The translations under genes and the position numbers were made by a program. From positions 111,515 to 175,514 of the forward strand of contig JAMPGY010000002.1 in the NCBI GenBank assembly GCA_023663705.1: a stretch of 64,000 nt of DNA, given 5' to 3'. This stretch comes from Clostridium sp. (lineage in GTDB: Bacteria; Bacteroidota; Bacteroidia; Bacteroidales; Bacteroidaceae). How positions within the stretch are numbered: position 1 is the first letter of the stretch; every line of letters begins with the position of its first letter. The notes under the pieces were generated by a model that had not been told where the DNA came from, searched no databases, and worked only from the letters and a program-made list of their open reading frames with translations. This document shows positions 24,436 to 33,313 of this stretch, in pieces.

Positions 24436-27400
24436 ATGAAAAAGTTGAAATTCATTATATTCATGAGTTGCCTTGCCTGGGCCATCCAGGTGAGTGCACA
24501 AGGCATCACCAGCGTCAGCGGTACCGTTTCCGACTCGTATGACGTGCTGATGGGCGTGCAGGTGGTGGAGATTGATGCCGCCAACCGTATCGTCAGTTCG
24601 GCACTGACCGACATGAACGGTAACTTCGTGCTGAAGGTGCACAACAGCAAAAACCGTATCCGGTTCAGCTATATGGGTATGAAGACCGTCTTCCTGCCCA
24701 TTAATAAAAAGGTATACAAGATCCAGATGGAGGATAACACCAAGGTGCTGGGCACCGTGGACGTGGTGGCCAAGAAGAAGATGCAGACCTCCGGTCTGGC
24801 CATTCCCGAACGCGAAATATCTTTCGCCGCACAAACCATCAATGCCAAGGAATTCGAGGGACTGGGTTTCAGTTCCATTGACGAGGCTTTGCAGGGACGT
24901 ATCTCCGGTCTGGACATCGTGCTCAACTCCGGTGACTTGGGAGCCGGAACCAGCATGCGTATGCGTGGTGCCTCCACCATCAGTTCCGTGGTGTCCAACG
25001 AACCCCTGATTGTGGTCAACGGAAACGTGATGAACGTGGATCAGACGGGCTTCGACGTGAGCACGGCCAATGAGGAAAGTTTCGCCCAGTTGCTGAACGT
25101 CAACCCCGAGGATATTGAAGACATCAAGGTGATGAAAGACGCTGCCGCCACGGCCATCTGGGGATCGCAGGGTGCCAACGGTGTGATTGAAATCCGCACC
25201 AAGCGCGGTCATCGCGGCAAACCCACGCTCACCTACACCCTTCGTCTGACAGGCACCTATCAGCCCAAGGGCATCGATCTGCTCAACGGTGACCAATACA
25301 CTATGTTGCTCAAGGAGGCCTATTTCAATCCCACGCAGAGCGACATGGCTGCCAACATCCGAGAGTTGAACTACGAAAGTCCATCCACCTTCTCCGAGGC
25401 GGAGATGTTTAATGAGAATACCGACTGGGTGAAGGAAGTGACACAGTTCGGATTGCGCCAGCAGCACTATGTGGCTGTGGAGGGCGGCGACGAGAAAGCC
25501 GTGTTCCGCATCTCCGGCGGTTACGACCACGAGACCGGTTCCATCATCGAACAGAAACTTGACCGTTTCTCCACCCGTATGGCATTGGACTATTTCGTGA
25601 ACGATCGTATCAAGATTGCCAGTAACTTCTCGCTTACTTATACCGACAACGAGCGAAACAGCGACAATCTGCTCAACATTGCCTATCGCAAGATGCCCAA
25701 CCTGGCCATCTATGAGCAGGATCGCAACGGAGTGTCCACCGGACGCTATTACTACATGTTGCAAGGCACGGAGAATAACGACTACCTGAGCGACCAGCGC
25801 GGATTGGTGAATCCTATCGCCAGTGCCAAGTTGGCAAAGAACGAACTCCGTACCTATGACATTGTGCCTGAGTTGATCCTCGAGTACGACCTGCTGGGTA
25901 CGGACGATGACCACCACCGCTTGAAATACGAGGGACGCGTGTTGATGAACATCTTCAACAGCTACACCGATACTGACTATCCCCGCGAACTGTCTACACA
26001 GAACTATCAATACAGTCATGTAGCTACGTCCGACAGTCGCAAGAGTCTGCAGTTTACCACAACACATACGTTGACGTTCCGTCCGTCGTTCAAAAATCAA
26101 GACCACGACTTCATGGCCTTGGGACGTTTCCAGTTGGTGAGCGGCACCGCAAGCGGCCTGACCAACAATGCCGACCGTCTGCCCGACGGCATCGAGGCGC
26201 CCAGCCTGGGCCGTGTGACGGGCGTGAGCAGTTGGTTCTCGCAGTGGAGAAGTCTCTACTACACCTTCCAGGCGCACTATGCTTACAAGAGCCGCTATAT
26301 CTTTGACGTGTCTGCCCGTATGGATGCCACCACCAAGTTCGGTCCCAGCAAGCGCTGGAACGTTTATCCCGCCGTGTCCGGCCGATGGAACATCAGCGAC
26401 GAACCGTGGATGAAGAGCTGGTCGGGTAAATGGCTGAGCATGCTCTCTGTGCGCCCGGGATGGGGCATGGTGGGAAGTCAGCCCACGCAGGACTTCCTCT
26501 ACATCAACACCTATTCCAATGCCGGCAACTATCTGGGCAATGCCGCCATGCGCCCCAACGGCATCAAACTGAACGCCCTGACCGGTGAGCGCAAGTACAC
26601 GTGGAACGTAGGTTTCGACCTGGGACTGTTCAACAACAAGGTGACCATGGATGTGAACCTCTACACCCAGCTCACCAAGGACATGCTGATGGGCAACGCT
26701 GCCATTCCCGGTTCCACCGGCTTCGGTTCGCTGGCCTATATGAACGTGGGCGACATGCAAAACCGCGGTTGGGAATTCAACATCAACGCCAACGACATTC
26801 TGAAGAGAGGCAAGTTCTCCATGAACGTGAACGTGACGTTTGCCAACAACCACAATGTCATCAAGAAGATGGACGCCGGCATTCTGGCCAGTCTGAACAG
26901 CGACTTCGTGGAGGGTAATGCCCGACTGCTGCAGCGCGTGCAGATCGACAACCCCTTCGGTGCCATCTACGGCTACCGCTACCAGGGCGTCTACCAATAC
27001 AACTACGACACATTCAAGAAAATGTCGCCCGAACAACAGGCACAGGTGACGGCTCCCGTGGCTCGCAACGCCAACGGCGAGGTGATCCTGGACGACCGGG
27101 GCAATCCGCTTCAGATGTGCTATTGCTACAACACCACCGACTACCAATTCCGGGGCGGTGATGCCATGTACGAGGACATCAACCACGACGGTAACATCGA
27201 CCAGCTCGATATTGTCTATCTGGGCAACTCACTGCCGAAACTGACCGGTGGATTCGGATTCCGTCTGAAGTATGCCCGCTGGTCGCTCAATGCACAGTTC
27301 AACTACCGTATTGACTATGACATCGTGAATATGGCCCGTCTGAACATGGAAAGCATGAGCTCAAATAACAACCAGAGTCAGGCTGTGAACTACCGTTGGC

Positions 27401-27735
27401 GCAAGGAGGGCGACGTGACCAGTATCCCGCGTGCGATGACCACGGCAACCAATGTGGCCAACTACAACACGCTCATCAGCGACCGTTTCATTGAGGACGG
27501 AACCTTCTTGCGTCTCAACTACCTACAGTTGTCCTATGGCTTCGACACCAAGAAACTGAAACGTTGGGGACTCAACAAACTGAGCTTCTACGTCACGGCC
27601 AACAACCTGTTCTGCCTCACCAAGTACAGCGGCGTGGATCCCGAACTGGGTTACGGCGGCTACAGCGTGACTACGGATAACGCCCAGACTCCCCGTTCCA
27701 AGTCCTATACACTGGGTGTCAGTGTAGGTTTCTAA
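24436..27735 (+). CDS. SusC/RagA-family TonB-dependent outer-membrane transporter (first)
   Basis: A 1099-residue TonB-linked barrel. The signal peptide ends at about 22 (VSAQG). A CarboxypepD_reg-like domain follows (about 26-105, SGTVSDSYDVLMGVQV). The plug (about 125-250) carries MRMRGASTISS and the SusC hallmark VMKDAAATAIWGSQGANGVIEIRTKRG. The barrel continues to the end (SYTLGVSVGF). It works with the adjacent SusD to import a bulky ligand, using TonB and proton motive force. There is no N-terminal signalling extension for an anti-sigma factor, consistent with the absence of an ECF sigma/anti-sigma pair nearby. Confidence 0.95.
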   Translation: MKKLKFIIFMSCLAWAIQVSAQGITSVSGTVSDSYDVLMGVQVVEIDAANRIVSSALTDMNGNFVLKVHNSKNRIRFSYMGMKTVFLPINKKVYKIQMEDNTKVLGTVDVVAKKKMQTSGLAIPEREISFAAQTINAKEFEGLGFSSIDEALQGRISGLDIVLNSGDLGAGTSMRMRGASTISSVVSNEPLIVVNGNVMNVDQTGFDVSTANEESFAQLLNVNPEDIEDIKVMKDAAATAIWGSQGANGVIEIRTKRGHRGKPTLTYTLRLTGTYQPKGIDLLNGDQYTMLLKEAYFNPTQSDMAANIRELNYESPSTFSEAEMFNENTDWVKEVTQFGLRQQHYVAVEGGDEKAVFRISGGYDHETGSIIEQKLDRFSTRMALDYFVNDRIKIASNFSLTYTDNERNSDNLLNIAYRKMPNLAIYEQDRNGVSTGRYYYMLQGTENNDYLSDQRGLVNPIASAKLAKNELRTYDIVPELILEYDLLGTDDDHHRLKYEGRVLMNIFNSYTDTDYPRELSTQNYQYSHVATSDSRKSLQFTTTHTLTFRPSFKNQDHDFMALGRFQLVSGTASGLTNNADRLPDGIEAPSLGRVTGVSSWFSQWRSLYYTFQAHYAYKSRYIFDVSARMDATTKFGPSKRWNVYPAVSGRWNISDEPWMKSWSGKWLSMLSVRPGWGMVGSQPTQDFLYINTYSNAGNYLGNAAMRPNGIKLNALTGERKYTWNVGFDLGLFNNKVTMDVNLYTQLTKDMLMGNAAIPGSTGFGSLAYMNVGDMQNRGWEFNINANDILKRGKFSMNVNVTFANNHNVIKKMDAGILASLNSDFVEGNARLLQRVQIDNPFGAIYGYRYQGVYQYNYDTFKKMSPEQQAQVTAPVARNANGEVILDDRGNPLQMCYCYNTTDYQFRGGDAMYEDINHDGNIDQLDIVYLGNSLPKLTGGFGFRLKYARWSLNAQFNYRIDYDIVNMARLNMESMSSNNNQSQAVNYRWRKEGDVTSIPRAMTTATNVANYNTLISDRFIEDGTFLRLNYLQLSYGFDTKKLKRWGLNKLSFYVTANNLFCLTKYSGVDPELGYGGYSVTTDNAQTPRSKSYTLGVSVGF

Positions 27736-27741
27736 TCTAAA

Positions 27742-29532
27742 ATGAATGTGTTTATGAAAAGAATAAGCAATAAACTGATTCAGGCGATGGTAATCGCCGG
27801 CACGGGACTGATGACGGTGTCCTGTGCTGATTTTCTGGACATCAAACCGCTCGATCTGGTGACGGACGACAACTACTGGGACGAGCGCAGCGATGTGGAA
27901 CAGATGATCAACGGACTCTACACCCGTATGCAGGACTACGACTTCCTGTCGCGTGTGCTGGTGTGGGGGGAGTTGCGCTCAGACAACGTATATCAGGGCG
28001 AGGAAACGTTGCGCCGCGATGCTTCGGTCTACAACATCACCCGCGAGAACATTCTGGCCAACAACGCCTATGCCTCGTGGACCCCGTTCTACTCCGTCAT
28101 CAACCGTTGCAACCTGATTATTGAGAAGGCTCCCGAGGTGGCCGTCAAGGATCCGAGTTACACCGAGAGTGATTTGCGCGCTACACTGGCCGAGGCCCGG
28201 ACAATCCGTGCGCTCTGCTACTTCTATCTGATACGCACCTTCCGCGATGTGCCTTACTACACCTATTCCATCCAGTCGGACGAACAGGATCCGAAACTTC
28301 CTGCCACTCCGTTCAACGAGGTGCTGGCCGCTCTGATCAACGATCTGGAGGACTGCAAGGGCGACGCTTTGGTGTCGTATGTAGAAAAGGAAAACAACCC
28401 CTACCGTGTCACCCGCAACTCCATCAATGCCTTGTTGGCCGATATGTATCTGTGGCAGCAGAACTACGACCTGGCGGCCAAGCGCTGCGATGACGTGATG
28501 AAGGCCAAGCGTCAGGAATACGATAATGCCGTGCTGCAGGGAAGTAGTCTCTCGTCGACCGTCGCCTTGTACGGCCGTAGCGTGGAAAACGAGAAGAAAT
28601 TTGCACTGTTGAGAGAGGACTGGAGCGGCAACAACACCAGCTACGGCCGTGGATGGTCTTCCGCTTTCTGCGATGGAGGCAGCTACGAGTCACTGCTGGA
28701 ATTGCATTTCGATTCCCGTGAGATGAGCGGTTATGCCAAGAACGCTGTGGTGGGTTCATTCTACGGAGGTATGGAGGGCAACCAGTTGCGTCCCGGCGGT
28801 TTTGTGGCACCTTCAACCACGCTGGCCGGTGATGTGACTCAGAACACACTCAAATATTTTACCAGCGCCAAGGACGTACGGGCCTACCTCAGTTTCTATT
28901 CCGACGGAACGGCTTCGGGAAACACGCAGATTACCAAGTATGCCGCGAGATTGGCTCAGGTGACGTATTCCAACAACGTCTATAGAGGCAGTGTAGGCTA
29001 CAGTTCGCAAAACTCGGCCAATTGGATCTTCTACCGCCTGACCGACGTGATGCTGATGAAAGCCGAAGCACTGGTCTGCCAGATGCAGGACGGACAGACG
29101 GCTGGCACTATGAGCGAGACGGACAAACAGCTGTGTGATTCGGCGTTCAATCTTGTATATGCCGTCAACCTGCGTTCACTGATGGGTATCAGCACTACGG
29201 GCACACATACTGATGCCTTGCAGGCCGGTCAGTATAACAACAAGACTACTCTGCTGGCACAGGTGATGCGGGAGCGTCAGTGCGAGCTCCTCTTCGAGGG
29301 CAAGCGCTGGTTCGACCTGGTGCGTCGGGCTCTTCGTGAGGGAAACACCCTGACGCTCCGAAATGCCGTACGCGACAAGTTCAAGGATGAGGCCACGGCT
29401 GCCGACCATAAGTTGGCCAAGATGGACGCCATCTTCTGGCCCATCCATACCAACGAGCTCAACCTCAATCCCAATCTGGAGCAGAATCCAGCATACGGCG
29501 GCGTTGACAATTCCTACGAATCAACCTATTAA
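27742..29532 (+). CDS. SusD/RagB-family surface lipoprotein (first)
   Basis: A 596-residue SusD-like lid protein. The lipobox ends TVSC (Cys28) and is followed by ADFLDI, the usual SusD opening. The N-terminal SusD-like part covers about 30-230 (MINGLYTRMQDYDF). The RagB/SusD C-terminal domain ends with the family block RERQCELLFEGKRWFDLVRRALREGN (about 512-537) and FWPIHTNELNLNPNLEQNPAY. TPR-like helices provide the interface with SusC. It follows its SusC by 6 nt. The bound substrate cannot be inferred from the sequence. Confidence 0.95.
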   Translation: MNVFMKRISNKLIQAMVIAGTGLMTVSCADFLDIKPLDLVTDDNYWDERSDVEQMINGLYTRMQDYDFLSRVLVWGELRSDNVYQGEETLRRDASVYNITRENILANNAYASWTPFYSVINRCNLIIEKAPEVAVKDPSYTESDLRATLAEARTIRALCYFYLIRTFRDVPYYTYSIQSDEQDPKLPATPFNEVLAALINDLEDCKGDALVSYVEKENNPYRVTRNSINALLADMYLWQQNYDLAAKRCDDVMKAKRQEYDNAVLQGSSLSSTVALYGRSVENEKKFALLREDWSGNNTSYGRGWSSAFCDGGSYESLLELHFDSREMSGYAKNAVVGSFYGGMEGNQLRPGGFVAPSTTLAGDVTQNTLKYFTSAKDVRAYLSFYSDGTASGNTQITKYAARLAQVTYSNNVYRGSVGYSSQNSANWIFYRLTDVMLMKAEALVCQMQDGQTAGTMSETDKQLCDSAFNLVYAVNLRSLMGISTTGTHTDALQAGQYNNKTTLLAQVMRERQCELLFEGKRWFDLVRRALREGNTLTLRNAVRDKFKDEATAADHKLAKMDAIFWPIHTNELNLNPNLEQNPAYGGVDNSYESTY

Positions 29533-29543
29533 TAGCGTATATT

Positions 29544-31586
29544 ATGAAACACATACATTATTCTATATTTGCCGTGTTGATCTCCCTCGTGATGGGAGGC
29601 AACCTGCTGTCGTCCTGCAACGACGACATGCCGGCGGAGAGCTATTTTACCTTCACGGGTGAGATGATGAGCGACTATCTGAACAAGCATCAGGAATACA
29701 GTCAGTTTGCTGCCGTGGTGCAGAAAGCCGGTCTGATGGATCTGCTCTCAGCCTACGGCACCTACACCTGTTTTGCTCCCACCAACGAGGCCATGGATCG
29801 CTATTTGGTTTCCAGCGGTTACGGTTCGGTGGAGAACATGCCGAAGGTGATGTGCGACACCATCGCCCGCATGCACTTGATGGACAAGGCCTACCACACG
29901 TCCGAGATACAGAACGTGAAATCGTTGCCCACCTTCAATATGCTGCGCCGCTTCATTCAGGTGAAGTCGCTGTTGGTGGAGGTTGCCGATGCCGATTCTG
30001 TGGCTGTGATTGAACTTAACTCCGGTGTGCACATCATCAACGAACTGATGAACGATTCCGTGCAAAACGGCATCGTGCAACCTGTGGATGCCGTGCTTCT
30101 TCCCGCCAACGAGGCTCTGCCCGACGTATTGGAAAAGAACGGTAACATCAAACTCTTCCGTCTGGCGTTGGAAATGACCGGGTTGGACGAACTCATGTAT
30201 GAATATGCCGATCCGGAATGGAACGAGACTTATGAACGCTATGAGGATTTTACGTTTCAGAGCGATATACACGTTCATCTGACCCGGGCTCCGGAGACTC
30301 ACAATACTTGTTTTACGGCATTTGTGGTGAAAGATGAGGTCCTGAAGGAAAAGTATGGTGTGGAGACCGTGGATCAACTTTATGATCTGGCAGCCGACAT
30401 CTATGGTGAGGTCTACCCCGAAGAGGTGGGCAAGAGTTATTGGCAGAACACGCCCGAGGCACTCAAGGATCGCCGCAATCCCCTCAACCGTTTCATGGCC
30501 TATCATCTGATGGACCGTCTGGGACTCTACGACAAGCTCACAACCATCACCACACTCGACCTCACTAAGGTGGATCCCACGGAATGGTATACCACCATGT
30601 GTCCCAATGCCATGATAAAGGTGCAACGGGCCGAAATGCCGCAATACATCGGCAACTCGGTGAAGGGCGATGTGTATATCAACCGTTGTTTTGACGCCCG
30701 CAACAACATCGAGGGAGCCCATGTATTCCCCGATGTGGAGGACGGGCTGGTGAATCAGGCACTGAACGGTGTGTACTATTATATTGACGATATCATCACC
30801 TACGGAAAAACCACACAGGATATTGTGTTCAATGCCCGTATGCGTATCGATCTCTCTACAATTTTTCCAGAACTGATGTCCAACGAAATACGCGGAAACG
30901 GTGACAATTTTACCGAGAACTTTGCAGACACGAAGTACGGCTCATCCTATTACTTCCCCGACGGATACCTGAAGAATGCCACGCTGAAGGGAGACGGTAA
31001 ATTTGTCTACCTGCGTCCGCGCAACTACTTCTGGAGTTACAAGGGCGACGAGTGCAACCTGGTGGGTAAGACCTACGACTTTGAGTTCACCCTCCCGCCG
31101 GTGCCCACAGGCGACTACGAGATCCGGTTGGGTTTCTGTGCCACCCCCACACGTGGTATCACCCAAGTCTATTTCGACGGCAAGCCCCAGGGTATTCCTC
31201 TCGACATGCGTGTGATGGCCAACGATCCCTCCATCGGCTGGATCAGATTCAGCATTGCCACGAGCGAGGAAACCCGCGAGGAGAGCAAGAAGGCCATGAA
31301 GAACAAAGGATTTTATCGTGGGCCGGCCAGTGTGTTCAATTTCACCGGATCCAACCATCACGATGGCGAGGTGACGAGCAGCAAGGAATACTTTTTCGAC
31401 AACTTCCGCACGTTCCGCATGGTGTTGTGCCGCGTGTCCAACATGGACGGAAACACGGAGCACAAGTTGCGCCTGCGGTCGGTGTATTCCGAGGGTGACG
31501 CCGAGGTAATGATCGACTATCTGGAGATTGTGCCCAAGAGTATCTACGGTGTGGATCTCGACGGACTGAAGGAAGATGACAATTGA
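29544..31586 (+). CDS. FAS1-domain surface lipoprotein with C-terminal beta-sandwich-like region
   Basis: A 680-residue lipoprotein. The signal ends LSSC (Cys25), then NDDMPAE, an acidic surface-export type sequence. The first FAS1 domain (about 40-190) has the motif TYTCFAPTNEAMDRYL. A second, divergent FAS1 unit spans about 190-425 (LPANEALPDVLEK, then NRFMAYHLMDRLGLYDKL). From about 430 the character changes to alternating strands with aromatic residues (GDYEIRLGFCATPTRG, VYFDGKPQGIPLDM, EVMIDYLEIVP), like a carbohydrate-binding or galactose-binding jelly roll. That last assignment is from pattern only. Located 11 nt after SusD, in the place where surface glycan-binding proteins sit in polysaccharide loci. 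Confidence 0.82.
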   Translation: MKHIHYSIFAVLISLVMGGNLLSSCNDDMPAESYFTFTGEMMSDYLNKHQEYSQFAAVVQKAGLMDLLSAYGTYTCFAPTNEAMDRYLVSSGYGSVENMPKVMCDTIARMHLMDKAYHTSEIQNVKSLPTFNMLRRFIQVKSLLVEVADADSVAVIELNSGVHIINELMNDSVQNGIVQPVDAVLLPANEALPDVLEKNGNIKLFRLALEMTGLDELMYEYADPEWNETYERYEDFTFQSDIHVHLTRAPETHNTCFTAFVVKDEVLKEKYGVETVDQLYDLAADIYGEVYPEEVGKSYWQNTPEALKDRRNPLNRFMAYHLMDRLGLYDKLTTITTLDLTKVDPTEWYTTMCPNAMIKVQRAEMPQYIGNSVKGDVYINRCFDARNNIEGAHVFPDVEDGLVNQALNGVYYYIDDIITYGKTTQDIVFNARMRIDLSTIFPELMSNEIRGNGDNFTENFADTKYGSSYYFPDGYLKNATLKGDGKFVYLRPRNYFWSYKGDECNLVGKTYDFEFTLPPVPTGDYEIRLGFCATPTRGITQVYFDGKPQGIPLDMRVMANDPSIGWIRFSIATSEETREESKKAMKNKGFYRGPASVFNFTGSNHHDGEVTSSKEYFFDNFRTFRMVLCRVSNMDGNTEHKLRLRSVYSEGDAEVMIDYLEIVPKSIYGVDLDGLKEDDN

Positions 31587-31610
31587 TAAACGGTTTCGTA
31601 ACAGATTAAG

Positions 31611-33278
31611 ATGAAAATAAATATGAAATATAAGATTCAGACAGGATTGGCGGCTATGGTGGCTGCCACTTCCCTGACCGTGGGTTGTAGCGATGCCTGG
31701 GATGATCATTACGGCAACGGGAGCGAGGTGCAGGGCAACACCCTTTGGCAGGTGGTCAGCAACGACGGCCAGCTGACTCAGTTTGCCCGTGTGCTGGACT
31801 GCTGCGGCTACAGCACACGGCTCAACGATCGGCAGGTGTTTACGGTGTTTGCACCGGTGATAGACGAGCATACGGCCGATAGCCTGATCGAGGTGTACAA
31901 CACCGAGAAACAACGTGGCGTGAAGGATACTGAGAATGCCATGATCGTGCAGTTCCTCAACAACCACATCGCCCTCTACGGCCACTCCGTGTCGAGCCAG
32001 ACCAACGACTCGCTCTATATGTGGAACGGCAAGAACATGCGACTTACTTCCACAGCTTTCGGCAACCACCGTTTTGTGGGCGACGGTCAGCAGGTGGCCT
32101 CCAACGGTATTCTCTACAAGATAGACGGCATACAGCCCTACTACCGGAATGTGTGGGAGCAGGTGCAGTATGATCCCCGTATCTCCCACATCGCCGATTA
32201 CATCTCCACATTCAGCCGCTATGAATTGGATACCGATGCCAGTGTGCCCGGTGGAGTGGTGGATGGCAATATCGTTTATCTCGACTCCGTGATGCATTTC
32301 ACCAATGATCTTATCGGAGCATTGGGATGGATCAACCGCGAGGACTCCTCCTACATCATGATGGCACCGGTCAACGACGTGTGGGACGATAAACTGGAAC
32401 AATACAAGCAATACTACGTGTACAACAGCCGTGTCACCGGACGGGATTCGTTGCAACAGGTTCGTGCGGCTGCAGCTTTGCTGGAAGATCTTGTGTTCAA
32501 CCGCAACACGCAGAAGAGCATCGAGGACTCCATCTGTTCCACCACCTACAGTCCTTTCACGCCCGGATACAGTGTCTTTCAGAAGCCTTTCCAGCCCGGC
32601 GGATTATTCTACGGCATGGAGAAAGTGGAGTGCAGTAACGGCTTCTTGTATGTGGCCGAACAGTTCCCCATTCATCCCGAGCAATCCTATTTCATGCGTG
32701 CATTCGCGATGGAGGCGGAGTCCGACCGTTATTATACCATTGATGACGAGAACCTCACCAATTGCTATGAGCGTACGGTACCTGCCGCTTCTGAGTTTGA
32801 TGTGTCGGACGACAAGTTCCTGTTGATAGCCTCGGCCCGCACGTCAAACACCAGTGTCACGTTTTCGCTGCCCAATGTCCTGTCCGGTTGCTACTACGAC
32901 ATCTATTGCGTGTTCGTTCCGGCCATCGCCTATGACGAGAACGCTACGGCACAGGAGCGCTTGCCCTACAGAGCTTCGTTCTACCTGAGCTACAAACAGG
33001 CCAACGGAACCTACTACAACGAACGCTTCACAACGGCATTGAACAACCCCGATCCGAAGCCGGGCATACAGGCACGTTACTACGTGACCGAACCGGACGT
33101 GATGGACACCGTGCTGGTGGCCAAGAACATCAAGTTCCCCGTGACCAACATCGGCGACAACGACACGGAGGTGAAACTGCAGTTGCGCTCCAATGTCAGT
33201 CAGTCGGATCAGACCAAATATTCACGCAATATGCGTGTGGACTGTTTCCTGCTGCGTCCTCATGTGGAGGAAGAATAA
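31611..33278 (+). CDS. FAS1-domain surface lipoprotein (third), C-terminal beta-rich region
   Basis: A 555-residue lipoprotein with lipobox TVGC (Cys26), then SDAWDD. One clear FAS1 unit (about 40-190) includes SNDGQLTQFARVLDCCGY and the motif RQVFTVFAPVIDEHTADSLI, closely resembling the first unit of the preceding gene. A second, weaker FAS1-like stretch lies at about 190-350. The C-terminal 170 residues (SVTFSLPNVLSGCYYDIYCVFVP, then EVKLQLRSNVSQ) form a beta-rich domain that may parallel the one in the preceding protein. An in-frame ATG at 31623 would also leave a good signal peptide. No enzyme motif. Confidence 0.8.
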   Translation: MKINMKYKIQTGLAAMVAATSLTVGCSDAWDDHYGNGSEVQGNTLWQVVSNDGQLTQFARVLDCCGYSTRLNDRQVFTVFAPVIDEHTADSLIEVYNTEKQRGVKDTENAMIVQFLNNHIALYGHSVSSQTNDSLYMWNGKNMRLTSTAFGNHRFVGDGQQVASNGILYKIDGIQPYYRNVWEQVQYDPRISHIADYISTFSRYELDTDASVPGGVVDGNIVYLDSVMHFTNDLIGALGWINREDSSYIMMAPVNDVWDDKLEQYKQYYVYNSRVTGRDSLQQVRAAAALLEDLVFNRNTQKSIEDSICSTTYSPFTPGYSVFQKPFQPGGLFYGMEKVECSNGFLYVAEQFPIHPEQSYFMRAFAMEAESDRYYTIDDENLTNCYERTVPAASEFDVSDDKFLLIASARTSNTSVTFSLPNVLSGCYYDIYCVFVPAIAYDENATAQERLPYRASFYLSYKQANGTYYNERFTTALNNPDPKPGIQARYYVTEPDVMDTVLVAKNIKFPVTNIGDNDTEVKLQLRSNVSQSDQTKYSRNMRVDCFLLRPHVEEE

Positions 33279-33313
33279 CGGAATGATTGTTGAACCAAAT
33301 AGACACTTATCTA

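Noticed and set aside
22627..27186. A 1519-codon open frame on the minus strand across the first FAS1 gene and SusC1
   Set aside because: It is codon-aligned with the sense genes (both in the same phase). A stop there needs a sense TTA, CTA or TCA codon, which these genes avoid. The protein is rich in Val, His and Gly and resembles no family. A similar frame (38847-40673) lies opposite pflB for the same reason.
33287..33313. TTG start for the second SusC
   Set aside because: It adds nine residues that are not part of a signal peptide; the ATG at 33314 opens with a normal one.
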